Shown here: one piece after another, positions 8,755-20,645 of the stretch | How the letters are laid out: the number at the start of each line of letters is the position of its first letter | How positions within the stretch are numbered: position 1 is the stretch's first letter | DNA from: Prorocentrum cordatum | Taxonomy: Eukaryota; Sar; Dinophyceae; Prorocentrales; Prorocentraceae | NCBI GenBank assembly: GCA_963575745.1 | Contig: CAUYUJ010014193.1 | Location: 326,857 to 390,856, forward strand | Length of the DNA stretch: 64,000 bases | Direction: 5' to 3' | Translations under genes and position numbers: made by a program | Notes under the pieces: generated by a model | Seen by the model: the letters and a program-made list of their open reading frames with translations, nothing else | The model's database searches: none | What the model was told of the DNA's origin: nothing

Positions 8755-11700
8755 TCAGTCAGTAGTCGTCGTCGTCGTCCTCTTTGCTTTCTTCTTCTCG
8801 GCGCGCTTTGCGGCTTTCTTTGCTTTCCGGGCTGCGCTTGGAGGAGGCCTCTTTGTGTTCCTGTCGGTGGACAGCCTCAGCTCGGGCGCCCGGTCTGCGT
8901 TCGTGAAGACGTGGTTCCTGTCGTTGGTGGCCTTATCGTCTCCATCACGCGACACCGTCCCAGCAGACTCTGACGAATCAGAAGAACTATGGTCCCTGCT
9001 GCGGGACCTCCCTCGTGGAGTGACAGGACGTGGCGCCTCTGGTTCTCTGCGGCCCGAAACGTAATCCGGAACGCTAGCAGCACTCTGCTCCCGGCCAGCA
9101 TGCCTACCACGACGCTGTTCCCAGTTGGCCTTGTCAAGTTTCGCCCTCTGTCTGTCCCGGAGCTTCCTGGCAGACATGTGGTGGCCCATCTGCTGGACAT
9201 CTCGGCGGTGCAGATGATCGTGGTATTTCTCTGGCTTGCCACAGGCATCGTCATCTGCATCCTTGATACGCTTATTCATGCAGATTGCTTTCTGCGTTGC
9301 CTGCAGCTCTCTGTGTGCTAGCTCTACGGCCCGTTCAAACTGTCGCTCGCGAAAGGTATCCTGCTTGTTCTGCAGCTTCTGCATGGCCCTGCGCTCGGTA
9401 GACATCATGCTCAGAGCGCTGCATTGGAGCTGCCGCTCTACGCCGCTGACGCGACGTGCTGGCGGAAGCGCCGCAAGCTGCTCTTCTGCTGTGAGCCCTG
9501 CTGGAGGAGCCGGCGGGGCAGCCTTCGAAGAAGTACCTGGATGAGGAGGTCGAGCCTTGCTCGTGCAACCGGGCGCTGCCGGCACCCGGGCGCCGATCGC
9601 AGATGCAACCATGGCACAAACGTCCGCCGTTCCCTCCGCCGGGGAACCCAGGCGCGAAGGTCTGGCAGACGTCGCCGCGTTGGCACTCGTTGGTGGTGCT
9701 GTGGCTGGTTTGCAGGACGAGGTGAACGTAAGGGTACCAGAACGGATAGGTGCTAAAATCTTCTCTGGGTTGGACTTGTCCTTGGTAAGAGGATCTGCGA
9801 CCATTTCTGAATCTGGCATCCAGAGCAGCTCCAAAGGAAGTACTTTGTCACAGTGTTTTGGAATCCTTGAAACGACAGCTTCACGAACTCTCTGAAACGC
9901 TGGAGTAAGATCTTCTTCCGAAAGGTGTGGCGTAGCAGAGTAGATGTTGGCTACGAAAGACCAACTGTCGGTAACCAGAACACCAAACGGAGGCTCTGGC
10001 ATGTTCAATGCCTCTTGAATCCGGCGTCTCGTGGCAAAATTTACATCCAAGGCGGCTTCTGCCGAGAGGGCCTCGGCTGCCAAGGTGGAGATGCATGCTC
10101 GGACTTGTTTCTTTGACGCCCACCTGTACGTCGAGGCACGAACTACTTTACTCTTCCCCATCTTTTCTCCTATGAACGTGGCCATGCCGCGCTGCGGCGG
10201 AGAGTTCTCAGAAGAATCACCGAAAGAATAAACGCAGATGTCTTTGGCCATGGGGCCGTATGTGAGGACAACCGGAACGTTCTTGAGGCGACGGGCGTTC
10301 TTGTTGCAGTCGAGAAGCGTGCTCGCTGTTGCTGGTTGCACTTTGGACGCGACAGAACTCACGTGGAAAGAACCGGTCGGAACTGTCTGGTCCGAAACCC
10401 GGATCTGCTCACCGAGGCACTGTCGTAGGGAGGCGCGCTCTGCTTCTGTGACTGGAGAGGTCAGTTGCCGCAGACGGCGTGGAGGCACAGATGTGATTGA
10501 CAGAGATTTACAATATTCTGTTTGATCAAGAGTGATGTACGGCATATCTACTTTAATACGTAAACCGCAAAAGACGAAGTTACCGTGCTCACGAGCGCCC
10601 CACTGCAGTGGCAAACTTTCAATGACATGCCAGAAAGCATCAGTTCCAGCCATAAGAGCGTCATCTACGTGAAGACCGACAAAACCCTGAAGTTGCTGGC
10701 TTTCGAAACGAAGAAACACGCATGGAACCCAAATCGATTGCACGAAGCCGCGTTCTAGAAGAAGAGATCTCATGTGAAAGAACCATGCTCTGGGTGCACG
10801 GCGCAAGCCATGCAAAGTCTTCCCTCGCTTCAGTCGCCACGCGTGCCCTTCTGGCAGGTCCACGCCAGCAGGCGGACGAACAAACACAGGCGAGTCATCC
10901 CAGTTAGGATCTGCAGAAGCGTCTGCCTGCAGAAACGCCTTCTTCACGCCCCATGCTTCTGGTTCATACTGCATGTAACCAGATAGCCAAAGAAGAAAAC
11001 GAACCGAGTGTCGATGCAACGTTGGACTCTCTACCACGTGGCTGTCCTTTCCGGGCTCGAAACAGCCTTGAACTACGAGACGGGCTTTTGGTTCGCCGTC
11101 AGGGGCCGTGTAGACGAAGCGGGATGGCACAGCAGACGCGCCATCTGGAAGCTGAACAACATCAAAGTTATCCGAAACAGCATGTAATTCACGAAGCCGG
11201 GGGGCTTCGAAGACGGGATCTGCCTCTGCAATTTTGCGTGGAACTTCTTTCGCCCGCTTCAGTGTTTTCGCAGCTGCCAGAGCATCGAGAACAGATTCCC
11301 CTGGAACGTGAGCGTCTTCTGGACAGCTTTTGCAAAAATCCGCAACCTCAGCCATCATGCTCCATTGTGTCGGTACTTCGAAAAACGATTCGTCAGCATC
11401 GTTGTTGGCTGCTGCAAAGAAGTCTTCGTTCTGATGAGCTTCGTGTGGCGGAATTTGTGATTTGTGTGCAGGCTCCTCTTCTGCTACTCCGTGCTCTCAC
11501 TTTCGCTTCGTCGGTCCAGAAGGAAACGGTTGTTTCCCAGAGAGCCGGCGGGTCGGTTTGACCGCACCAGAAGAGGGACTTCCACTTCCAGGTTGCTGTG
11601 GTGGCTGGGAAGGTGGAGGCAGGACAGGCGTTGCTGGTCCGATTCCCACGGCCGGGAAGCCCAGGCTCGCAGGTCCAGGAAAACCAGCCGGAGCAGGTGC

Positions 11701-12904
11701 AGCAGGAGGTGGTTGTGGCAAGGCTGGTGGTGGCGCCGCTGGCGGTGGTGCCGCTGGAGGCGGCGGTGGCGACGAGGCCGCGCCATCGAAAGACTGGTCG
11801 TGTCTGTTCCGAGCAATTTCCTGCACAGGCGCTTGGATATGGAGTTCGAGGACCCCTCTGCGTTCACGAGGGCGGACCCTGTGCCTGTGTACAGAAATAG
11901 CGTGTCCATCTTGCGTCCGAACCCACACTTTTTGTTGGCCTTCCATGCCTAGCACCGTTGCTGGGCCTTTCCAAGCTTTTCCCGCTGTTTTGTCTTTGGA
12001 GCTTTCGTCGGAAATCCAATCTACGATGGTACCGGCAGTCAGAGGGCCAAGTGTACCCGCCAATCGTGAATTGAATAAGTCCCGCAATTCAGAGCACGAC
12101 TGGATCTGGATAGCTACTTGCTGCGCGGCTCGCCGGAGGGACAGCCTGGCCTGAGCGCTGCTCGCGGGGTCCGCAGGGAGATCCCGGAGCATAGGCGGGT
12201 CTGCCTCGTCGATGGCGTCGAAAAACGGGTTGTTCCCAAGCGCGAGGAATTGGGACGAAAACCCACATCGTCGCACCAAAGCGTTCATAGCAGCACAAGC
12301 TTGCAACATGACGTCCGTAGTGGTGAGTCTCCTACTGTTGAGTTGGTTCGTGAACATCTGCGGCAATTTGTAGAAGATAATCTTCAATACCCCGTTGTGT
12401 CGCTCAACAAGGCCGTTTGAAGCAGGAGTACGGGGAGGGATCCACTAGTGACGTACTCCGTGTAGCTCCAGATACTCTTCTACCTCTTTGTTGGCATACT
12501 CACCACCACTGTCGGTCAAAATGTTCTCTTGTAAGCATCCAAAAATGGATTGCCATCGGGACAGCGTCTGCAGCGCGCCGCTGGGTTCCCTGGTCGGAAC
12601 CCGCTCTGCCAGGGACCACTTCGTGAACGTATCGATCATATGATGAAGAATGATGGGTTGGGTGCCCAATTTGATCTCGAATGAATCGACGCACGCGATC
12701 TGGTTGACAGATCTGGCGCTCATCCCGGAAGTCTTGGGGTGAGGAGCAGCTTTGCGAAAACGATCACATATCTTGCAGTTGTGTGTGATATTATCTGCAA
12801 GAGCCTTCACAGCACTAACGGTTCCAGGATCCAACACAGGAGTAATTTTACGCATCAAATGTTCCACGCTAGGGTGGCCGAGTCGATCATGGATCTTTTT
12901 TTCA
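8755..12904 (-). pseudogene. pol: Copia pol: integrase, reverse transcriptase, RNase H, basic tail
   Basis: One reading frame with two in-frame stops (TAG at 12445-12447, TGA at 11497-11499). The integrase HHCC region starts KIHDRLGHPSVEHLM (near 12900) with paired CKIC cysteines. The DDE triad is visible as ACVDSFE, ILTDSGGEY and LVERHNG. The RT (RVT_2) carries KARLVVQG, motif A as WGVKKAFLQ, where the family has Asp and this copy has Gly, and motif C as GLHVDDALM. RNase H is seen as YSFGDSSEN, YRWASKKQ and STLAAEALS. After RNase H about 300 residues follow: Pro/Ala linker, charged helical part, RS-rich stretch and Lys/Arg tail, ending at TGA 8755-8757. The segment LRQCLGEQIRVSDQ looks scrambled by compensating indels. 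The protein would copy and integrate the element. Confidence 0.92.
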
Positions 12905-15449
12905 ATCCGGCTTCGGTGGTCAGGTCGCGCTTCAGCTGGGACAAACGAGGCGGCATCGAGATCTGAAACGACCCAGGGCTGTCTAGCACTGTGATGGTTT
13001 CATACGCTGTTTCTTTGCTGGCGGGGCTTCTGGTCGTAGAGGGATCTGCGCGTAGCGTTTCTGGACGCACGGGGAGGAGTGGAAACAGGTAGTGTCCAGC
13101 GTGGCTCGTCTTCAAAGGTATTGTCTGTTGCGTAGACTTCAGAAACAGCGTGTCTGCGTCGAAATCAACGACAGCACGTAGATTATTAAGCTGTGGTTTG
13201 GACAACAAGAAAGGTGTAGCTCGTGGACCTGTGCCTGTTTTGACTACCTCGAAATCGGTTCTAGAGTTAAGCGTTTGAACAGGAACGTTAGCTAAACTTG
13301 ACGCCGTTTTCGAATCACCCCCAGCAAAACGATACACTGTCGAGGAAGGCTTTTCGGACGCACGCAGATCAGGAAACTCTGTGGCAAGGAGCTTTTTGAA
13401 CTGCTGGTAGCGGTCTTCCGAAACCATTCTTTTCGAGCAGCCAGGATCGACGATAGCTTCGTGGACCGCGATGTCCGTGTGCAGGCTGTGCTCTGTTGCA
13501 AACAACGGCATTGCTGCTTCTGCGACGTACGAGGCGCGATTGTCTTCTTTCGGGTCTTCGTCTTTGGCTTCGTCGTCGTTGCTGCTGTCGTCTTCGTCGC
13601 TGTCGCTGTCGGAGTCGACGGAAAAGGCTGGAGGAGGCCAGTCGTCGCCGTAGTCGTCGTTCTGCCCATTTTGGCACGGCTGTGGGCCCATGCACCAGCA
13701 CGGCGCTCGGAGCAGCGGGTCCACCAAGTCGATGTTCTCGCAGGTGAAGCACATGTTCCCGCACTCTACGCGGGACAAGCACTTGTGCTGCGCCATCAAC
13801 TCGCCACAACAGCTTACACGAACCAGCCGGTTGGGGCAGCCTTCGGTGTGAGGTGCCCTGAATGGGCCTACGCCTACGGGCGTGCTACGCGAACTATCCA
13901 TTCCGGCAGCCGGGAAACCCAGGCACGCCGGCCCGGGCGGAACGCTGGACGACAGGCCACGGTCGGCGGGAGCGTCTCTTCCAGCAGCCGGGAAACCCAG
14001 GCTCGCCGGTCCAGCGCGCTCCGCCTCCACAGACACCATTCCATCGGCCGGGAAGCCCAAGCTCGACGGTCCGGCATCTGCGGTGTAGCTGGACGACGCA
14101 GTTGCTGCAGCGTTGGGTGGCGGACGCGACGTTTCCGGCAACCTCTGTTCCTGGAGGGACCGGAGGTGCGCAAGCTCGTTGTTGAGCAGTTGCACCCTGA
14201 AGGCGCGTAGCTGTTGCGCTTGCTCTGGCGGTAGGCTCGGTGGCCCCCGCTCGTCGGGCGGTTGCGGTGGTTGGCTGTCAGGAGCAGGCTCGTCTGAGTG
14301 CTCCGCCACGAATGACCAAGCTAGTTGGGCATCCGAGTCGGGGTGGTAGTCGCAGCCGCTGGCTTGACCAGAGCTCCAGTCAGGATGCTCTGACCAATCA
14401 CCAGACCCCATCCACCAGCTGGAGTCATCAGCTGTGAATGCGTGGTTGTGTTTTCCCGACGGTTTCTGTGAAGCTTTGCCTTTGCCTTTGCCTTTGCTTT
14501 TGGAACTTGTGGCTTTTGCAGTCGTAGGTTTTCCGTTGTACTTACCAGCCGGGTAAGTATTGAACCCTTTCCCCCTGCCAGGGGGTACCTTTCCAGCTCC
14601 TGTTCCGTGCCCTTTGCCTGAACCCCTTCCAGGGGTAAAAGTTCTTTTCGTTTTCCCCTTGTTGGGCGGGTGTGGGCAGCTCTCGACCCAGTGGTTGGGG
14701 TCACCACACCTCAAACACCCTTTTGTATTTCCGTAGGCGGCGTCTTCCCAGCTGGCTTCCTGCCATGGCTGGTCGTAGTAAGCCGCGTCTTCCAAATGAG
14801 AATCGGGCCATTCAGGCTCGTCCCAGACGTCTGCGGCGAGTCCGTCCGTCGCAGCTTTTTCGAGGAGGTTGTCTCCCAGCACCTTCTGGATTGCATCCCT
14901 CGCTTTTCTAACAGTCAGGGTTGCATCCATGTCTAAACGAGTGCTCAGGTTGCTGAGTTGGTGTCGGGGCAGCTCTGCGTTCACTATGAGAATGAGGGCT
15001 TTGACAAACTCTTCCAGCTTGACGAATTTATCGGCCTCAAACTCGCTAATGAGCCTGACGCTTTCGGATGCGTAATCCTGCAGTTTTCCACCGTTCCGGG
15101 TGTACTTTAGCCAAGACGAGAAACGCAACAGCTTTGCCGCGTCGTCTTTGGTTCTGTTTTCTTGTCGCATAAAGGACAACAGGTAATTAAAGCCAAGGGG
15201 GCCAGTCGCTCCGGACTCATTCTTTGGATCGGCAGACAACCGAGCCATGTCAAGAAGTTTCGCTTGGTTCTTGAAGAACAAGTTGGACGAAAAAACCCTA
15301 CTCTTTATGCGTGGCCCTACATGTTCTGGCTTCAGCTCTGTGGACAGCGCCCACGCACTGAGATCCTCTTCGTAGGACTCCCAGCTCTGTTGAGGACCAG
15401 CTATCGGACATGCTTCGACACCACTTCCTTCGAAGCTTGCGGTTGCCAT
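12855..15449 (-). CDS. gag: Copia gag-protease polyprotein
   Basis: Open on minus from the first good ATG (15447-15449, context GCCATGGCA, reading MATASFEGSG) to TGA at 12855-12857, about 864 codons. The N-terminal third is the helical Gag region. A CCHC zinc knuckle reads CLRCGDPNHWVESC, followed by Gly/Lys-rich basic sequence that would bind RNA. A Pro-rich linker carries several SLGFPA-type repeats. A Cys-rich patch and an acidic run precede the protease-like site AIVDPGCSKRM, where the usual D-S/T-G is D-P-G, so activity is doubtful. The pol frame is reached by a -1 shift near the end. Gag would form the intracellular particle that packages element RNA. Confidence 0.9.
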   Translation of the reverse strand: MATASFEGSGVEACPIAGPQQSWESYEEDLSAWALSTELKPEHVGPRIKSRVFSSNLFFKNQAKLLDMARLSADPKNESGATGPLGFNYLLSFMRQENRTKDDAAKLLRFSSWLKYTRNGGKLQDYASESVRLISEFEADKFVKLEEFVKALILIVNAELPRHQLSNLSTRLDMDATLTVRKARDAIQKVLGDNLLEKAATDGLAADVWDEPEWPDSHLEDAAYYDQPWQEASWEDAAYGNTKGCLRCGDPNHWVESCPHPPNKGKTKRTFTPGRGSGKGHGTGAGKVPPGRGKGFNTYPAGKYNGKPTTAKATSSKSKGKGKGKASQKPSGKHNHAFTADDSSWWMGSGDWSEHPDWSSGQASGCDYHPDSDAQLAWSFVAEHSDEPAPDSQPPQPPDERGPPSLPPEQAQQLRAFRVQLLNNELAHLRSLQEQRLPETSRPPPNAAATASSSYTADAGPSSLGFPADGMVSVEAERAGPASLGFPAAGRDAPADRGLSSSVPPGPACLGFPAAGMDSSRSTPVGVGPFRAPHTEGCPNRLVRVSCCGELMAQHKCLSRVECGNMCFTCENIDLVDPLLRAPCWCMGPQPCQNGQNDDYGDDWPPPAFSVDSDSDSDEDDSSNDDEAKDEDPKEDNRASYVAEAAMPLFATEHSLHTDIAVHEAIVDPGCSKRMVSEDRYQQFKKLLATEFPDLRASEKPSSTVYRFAGGDSKTASSLANVPVQTLNSRTDFEVVKTGTGPRATPFLLSKPQLNNLRAVVDFDADTLFLKSTQQTIPLKTSHAGHYLFPLLPVRPETLRADPSTTRSPASKETAYETITVLDSPGSFQISMPPRLSQLKRDLTTEAGLKKRSMIDSATLAWNI
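12896..12902 (-). promoter_or_regulatory. A7 run at the gag-pol frame junction
   Basis: Seven consecutive A residues on the sense (minus) strand lie exactly where the gag frame (GLKKRSM) and the pol frame (KKIHDRLGHP) overlap. A -1 slip here would join them. This could be a programmed frameshift site or a one-base indel in a homopolymer. Confidence 0.55.
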
Positions 15450-15484
15450 GGCACCAGGCGCGGAGAGGCCGAGGAGCGCAGCGC

Positions 15485-15496
15485 GCTCCGCTACCA
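15485..15496 (-). other. Primer-binding site, initiator-Met-tRNA-like
   Basis: Sense sequence TGGTAGCGGAGC begins three bases inside the 5' LTR. It is complementary to a tRNA 3' end GCTCCGCTACCA, which resembles eukaryotic initiator tRNA-Met. Confidence 0.65.
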
Positions 15497-15499
15497 ACT

Positions 15500-15722
15500 T
15501 GAGGATGTCTCAATCGAAAGCCATCCAGGCGGGAGACGGAATGCCCGGCAGGGTTCGCTTGGGCGGTCCGCTCTTTCCGGCAAGGCGAGAGCGGCTCAAG
15601 GGCCCTGAACGGCGGCGGTCAAGAAAAGTGCAAGGCAGCGCAAGAAGGCAGGGACAAGGAGAGACGGGGCGAGAAGAGAATGATGGGCAAGACGACTAGA
15701 AGAGGGATGAAGTCGCTTCACA
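15500..15722 (-). repeat. 5' LTR of the Copia element
   Basis: 223 bp, TG...CA, paired with 8482-8708. It would carry the promoter and the polyadenylation signals; none was identified with confidence. Confidence 0.95.
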
Positions 15723-17445
15723 GTTGGGTCCTCGTTTTGAAGAGACGGTGCCCCGCGTTCCTCTCCTCCTCCTCCTCCTCCTCCTCCTCCTCTTCGCCCT
15801 CCTCCCTCTTAGGGTTCGCATGCCTCCCCACCACCCATCTCGGCACACCCCTCACACGCTTCGCGGCCCCATAGGGAGCTCCACCGAAGGCCCCAGCGGC
15901 AGGGTTCGCATGCCTCCCCACCACCCATCTCGGCACACCCCTCACACGTTTCGTGGCCCCACAGGGAGCTCCACCGAAGGCCCCAGCGGCAGGGTTCGCA
16001 TGCCTCCCCACCACCCATTTCGGCACACCCCTCACACGCTTCGTGGCCCCATAGGGAGCTCCACCGAAGGCCCCAGTGGCAGGGTTCGCATGCCTCCCCA
16101 CCACCCATTTCGGCACACCCCTCACACGTTTCGTGGCCCCATAGGGAGCTCCACCGAAGGCCCCAGTGGCAGGGTTCGCATGCCTCCCACCACCCATTTC
16201 GGCACACCCCTCACACGTTTCGTGGCCCCATAGGGAGCTCCACCGAAGGCCCCAGTGGCAGGGTTCGCATGCCTCCCCACCACCCATTTCGGCACACCCC
16301 TCACACGTTCGTGGCCCCATAGGGAGCTCCACCGAAGGCCCCAGTGGCAGGGTTCGCATGCCTCCCCACCACCCGTCTTCGGGCCCCACTCCACCGAAGG
16401 CCCCAGTGGCATGCACGGCACACCCCTTTTCGTGGCCCCATAGGGAGCTCCACCGAAGGCCCCAGTGGCAGGGTTCGCATGCCTCCCCACACCCATTTCG
16501 GCACACCCTCACACGTTTCGTGGCCCCACCACCGAAGGCCCCAGTGGCAGGGTTCGCATGCACGGCACACCCCTCACACGTTTCGTGGCCCCATAGGGAG
16601 CTCCACCGAAGGCCCCAGTGGCAGGGTTCGCATGCCTCCCCACCACCCATTTCGGCACACCCCTCACACGTTTCGTGGCCCCATAGGGAGCTCCACCGAA
16701 GGCCCCAGTGGCAGGGTTCGCATGCCTCCCCACCACCCATTTCGGCACACCCCTCACACGTTTCGTGGCCCCATAGGGAGCTCCACCGAAGGCCCCAGTG
16801 GCAGGGTTCGCATGCCTCCCCACCACCCATTCGGCACACCCCTCACACGTTTCGTGGCCCCATAGGGAGCTCCACCGAAGGCCCCAGTGGCAGGGTTCGC
16901 ATGCCCCACCACCCATTTCGGCACACCCCTCACACGTTTCGTGGCCCCATAGGGAGCTCCACCGAAGGCCCCAGTGGCAGGGTTCGCATGCCTCCCCACC
17001 ACCCATTTCGGCACACCCCTCACACGCTTCGTGGCCCCATAGGGAGCTCCACCGAAGGCCCCAGTGGCAGGGTTCGCATGCCTCCCCACCACCCATTTCG
17101 GCACACCCCTCACACGTTTCGTGGCCCCATAGGGAGCTCCACCGAAGGCCCCAGTGGCAGGGTTCGCATGCCTCCCCACCACCCATCTCGGCACACCCCT
17201 CACACGTTTCGTGGCCCCATAGGGAGCTCCACCGAAGGCCCCAGTGGCAGGGTCCGCATGCCTCCGCACTACCCATTTCGGCACTCCCCAACACCCATGT
17301 CGGCACACCCCTCACACGCTTCGTGGCCCCATAGGGATCTCCACCGAAGGTCGGGGGGAGCTTGACACTGGTATCCTTGCGGCACTCGCAGCTGCATATG
17401 GTTGGGTCCTTCGCCAGGCTAATGTTGTCACGTCAACCGCCGCGC
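15723..17445 (+). repeat. Satellite-bearing dispersed element, copy A, with 90-bp array
   Basis: Starts with TTGGGTCCTCGTTTTGAAG and a CTC run. Then come about 17 tandem copies of a 90-bp unit (about 15810-17340) with the core GGGAGCTCCACCGAAGGCCC. It closes with GCATATGGTTGGGTCCTTCG (about 17395-17415). Several units are shortened (16370-16440, 16510-16570). Copy B, inverted, lies at 40385-43085. Ninety is a multiple of three, which keeps frames open on both strands. Confidence 0.93.
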
Positions 17446-18230
17446 CTCGTTTCCCTGCGAGGCGCCAGGATAAGGGGGAGGGAGGCCCCATGGGAGGAAT
17501 GAGTTCGTCCAGGTCAACAGACACCTCGGGTGAGGGGGCGGGGGTATTTCTTCAACTTGCTGAAATGCCTGCGTCCAGTCATAGTGAGCGGCGGCTTGCT
17601 TAAACCGACCACCTGCGCCCTACTGGAATAGAACTTGCAGCCAAGACCCCCCGAAAAATGCGACGCGTCCCAGCAGGGGAAGGCAATGACCCTGTGCCCG
17701 AGTCTCTCTAGGACTGCCTGGCCCAGCTTCGAGTGGCCAGGGCACGCCGACGGGGGAGGGGGGGGGGGAACTCACCCTTCAGACAGACCTCGCACGTCCA
17801 ACACCCAATCGAGCGCTTCCCAAGGAGGCTCAGTTCCACGCTCAGTTCCAGCTTCGGAGCTGGGGGTGGGTGGAACGCATGTTCATTGCCTCTGAATTCT
17901 CGCCGTGGTCACTCTAGCAAGATGGCCACACCCAATGTATAGACATGCTTTGCAAACTCGACCTTCCACTCGGGCTCTGCCAAAAATGCCGGATCCGCAG
18001 ATGGATGTCGGTCGAGTGCCTGTTTCGCCACAGGATCCGCGCAAGCAACGCCGAGCCCACCCCCCAAAAAATCGCATGGGCGTCTCGCCCAATTTTTTGC
18101 TACTTTAAATGCGGCTTGACCTTCAACGCACGAATGGACATTATTACCAAATCATTGACAGGCCTGCATGATGGCCCAGAATACTGCTTCCTACATGGCA
18201 GAGCGTCCGAACGCGGGAGCTGCCCCTGCG
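17446..18230. other. No gene recognised
   Basis: Ordinary-looking sequence. Short open frames only, no known domain and no repeat seen. Confidence 0.5.
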
Positions 18231-18231
18231 C

Positions 18232-20510
<2,279 letters not shown>

Positions 20511-20514
20511 TTGG

Positions 20515-20605
20515 TTTTTATACGTATATTATATATATATAATATATATATATATATATGCACAACATATGTTTTTTGATACATATATATACATATATAT
20601 AGAAC
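20515..20605. repeat. AT-dinucleotide-rich tract
   Basis: TA/AT repeats in a region that is otherwise GC-rich, directly before the telomere-like run. Confidence 0.9.
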
Positions 20606-20617
20606 AACAACAACAAC

Positions 20618-20645
20618 CCTAAACCCTATACCCTAAACCCTACCC
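20618..20645 (-). repeat. Interstitial telomere-like repeat (CCCTAAA)n
   Basis: Four units: CCCTAAACCCTATACCCTA and onward, three matching CCCTAAA closely and one with TA for AA. It runs into C10 and A14 homopolymers. TTTAGGG is the telomere repeat reported for dinoflagellates and plants. Confidence 0.8.

Larger units (their letters stand above)
8482..15722 (-). mobile_element. Complete Ty1/Copia LTR retrotransposon
   Basis: Two direct LTRs (8482-8708 and 15500-15722) begin TG and end CA. A perfect 5-bp target duplication GTTGG lies outside both (8477-8481 and 15723-15727). Between them, reading on minus, are gag with a CCHC knuckle, protease, integrase, reverse transcriptase and RNase H, the Copia order. 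The LTRs differ by about six substitutions and one 4-bp indel, so the insertion is fairly young. The element is probably non-autonomous now: pol has two in-frame stops and a lost RT aspartate. An unoccupied paralogous target site lies at 43033-43080. Confidence 0.95.

Noticed and set aside
15718-17365. Frames of 120 to 400 codons on both strands across the 90-bp arrays (also 40606-42859)
   Set aside because: The unit is 30 codons long and lacks stops in several frames, so long ORFs follow automatically. They exist on both strands with no domain.
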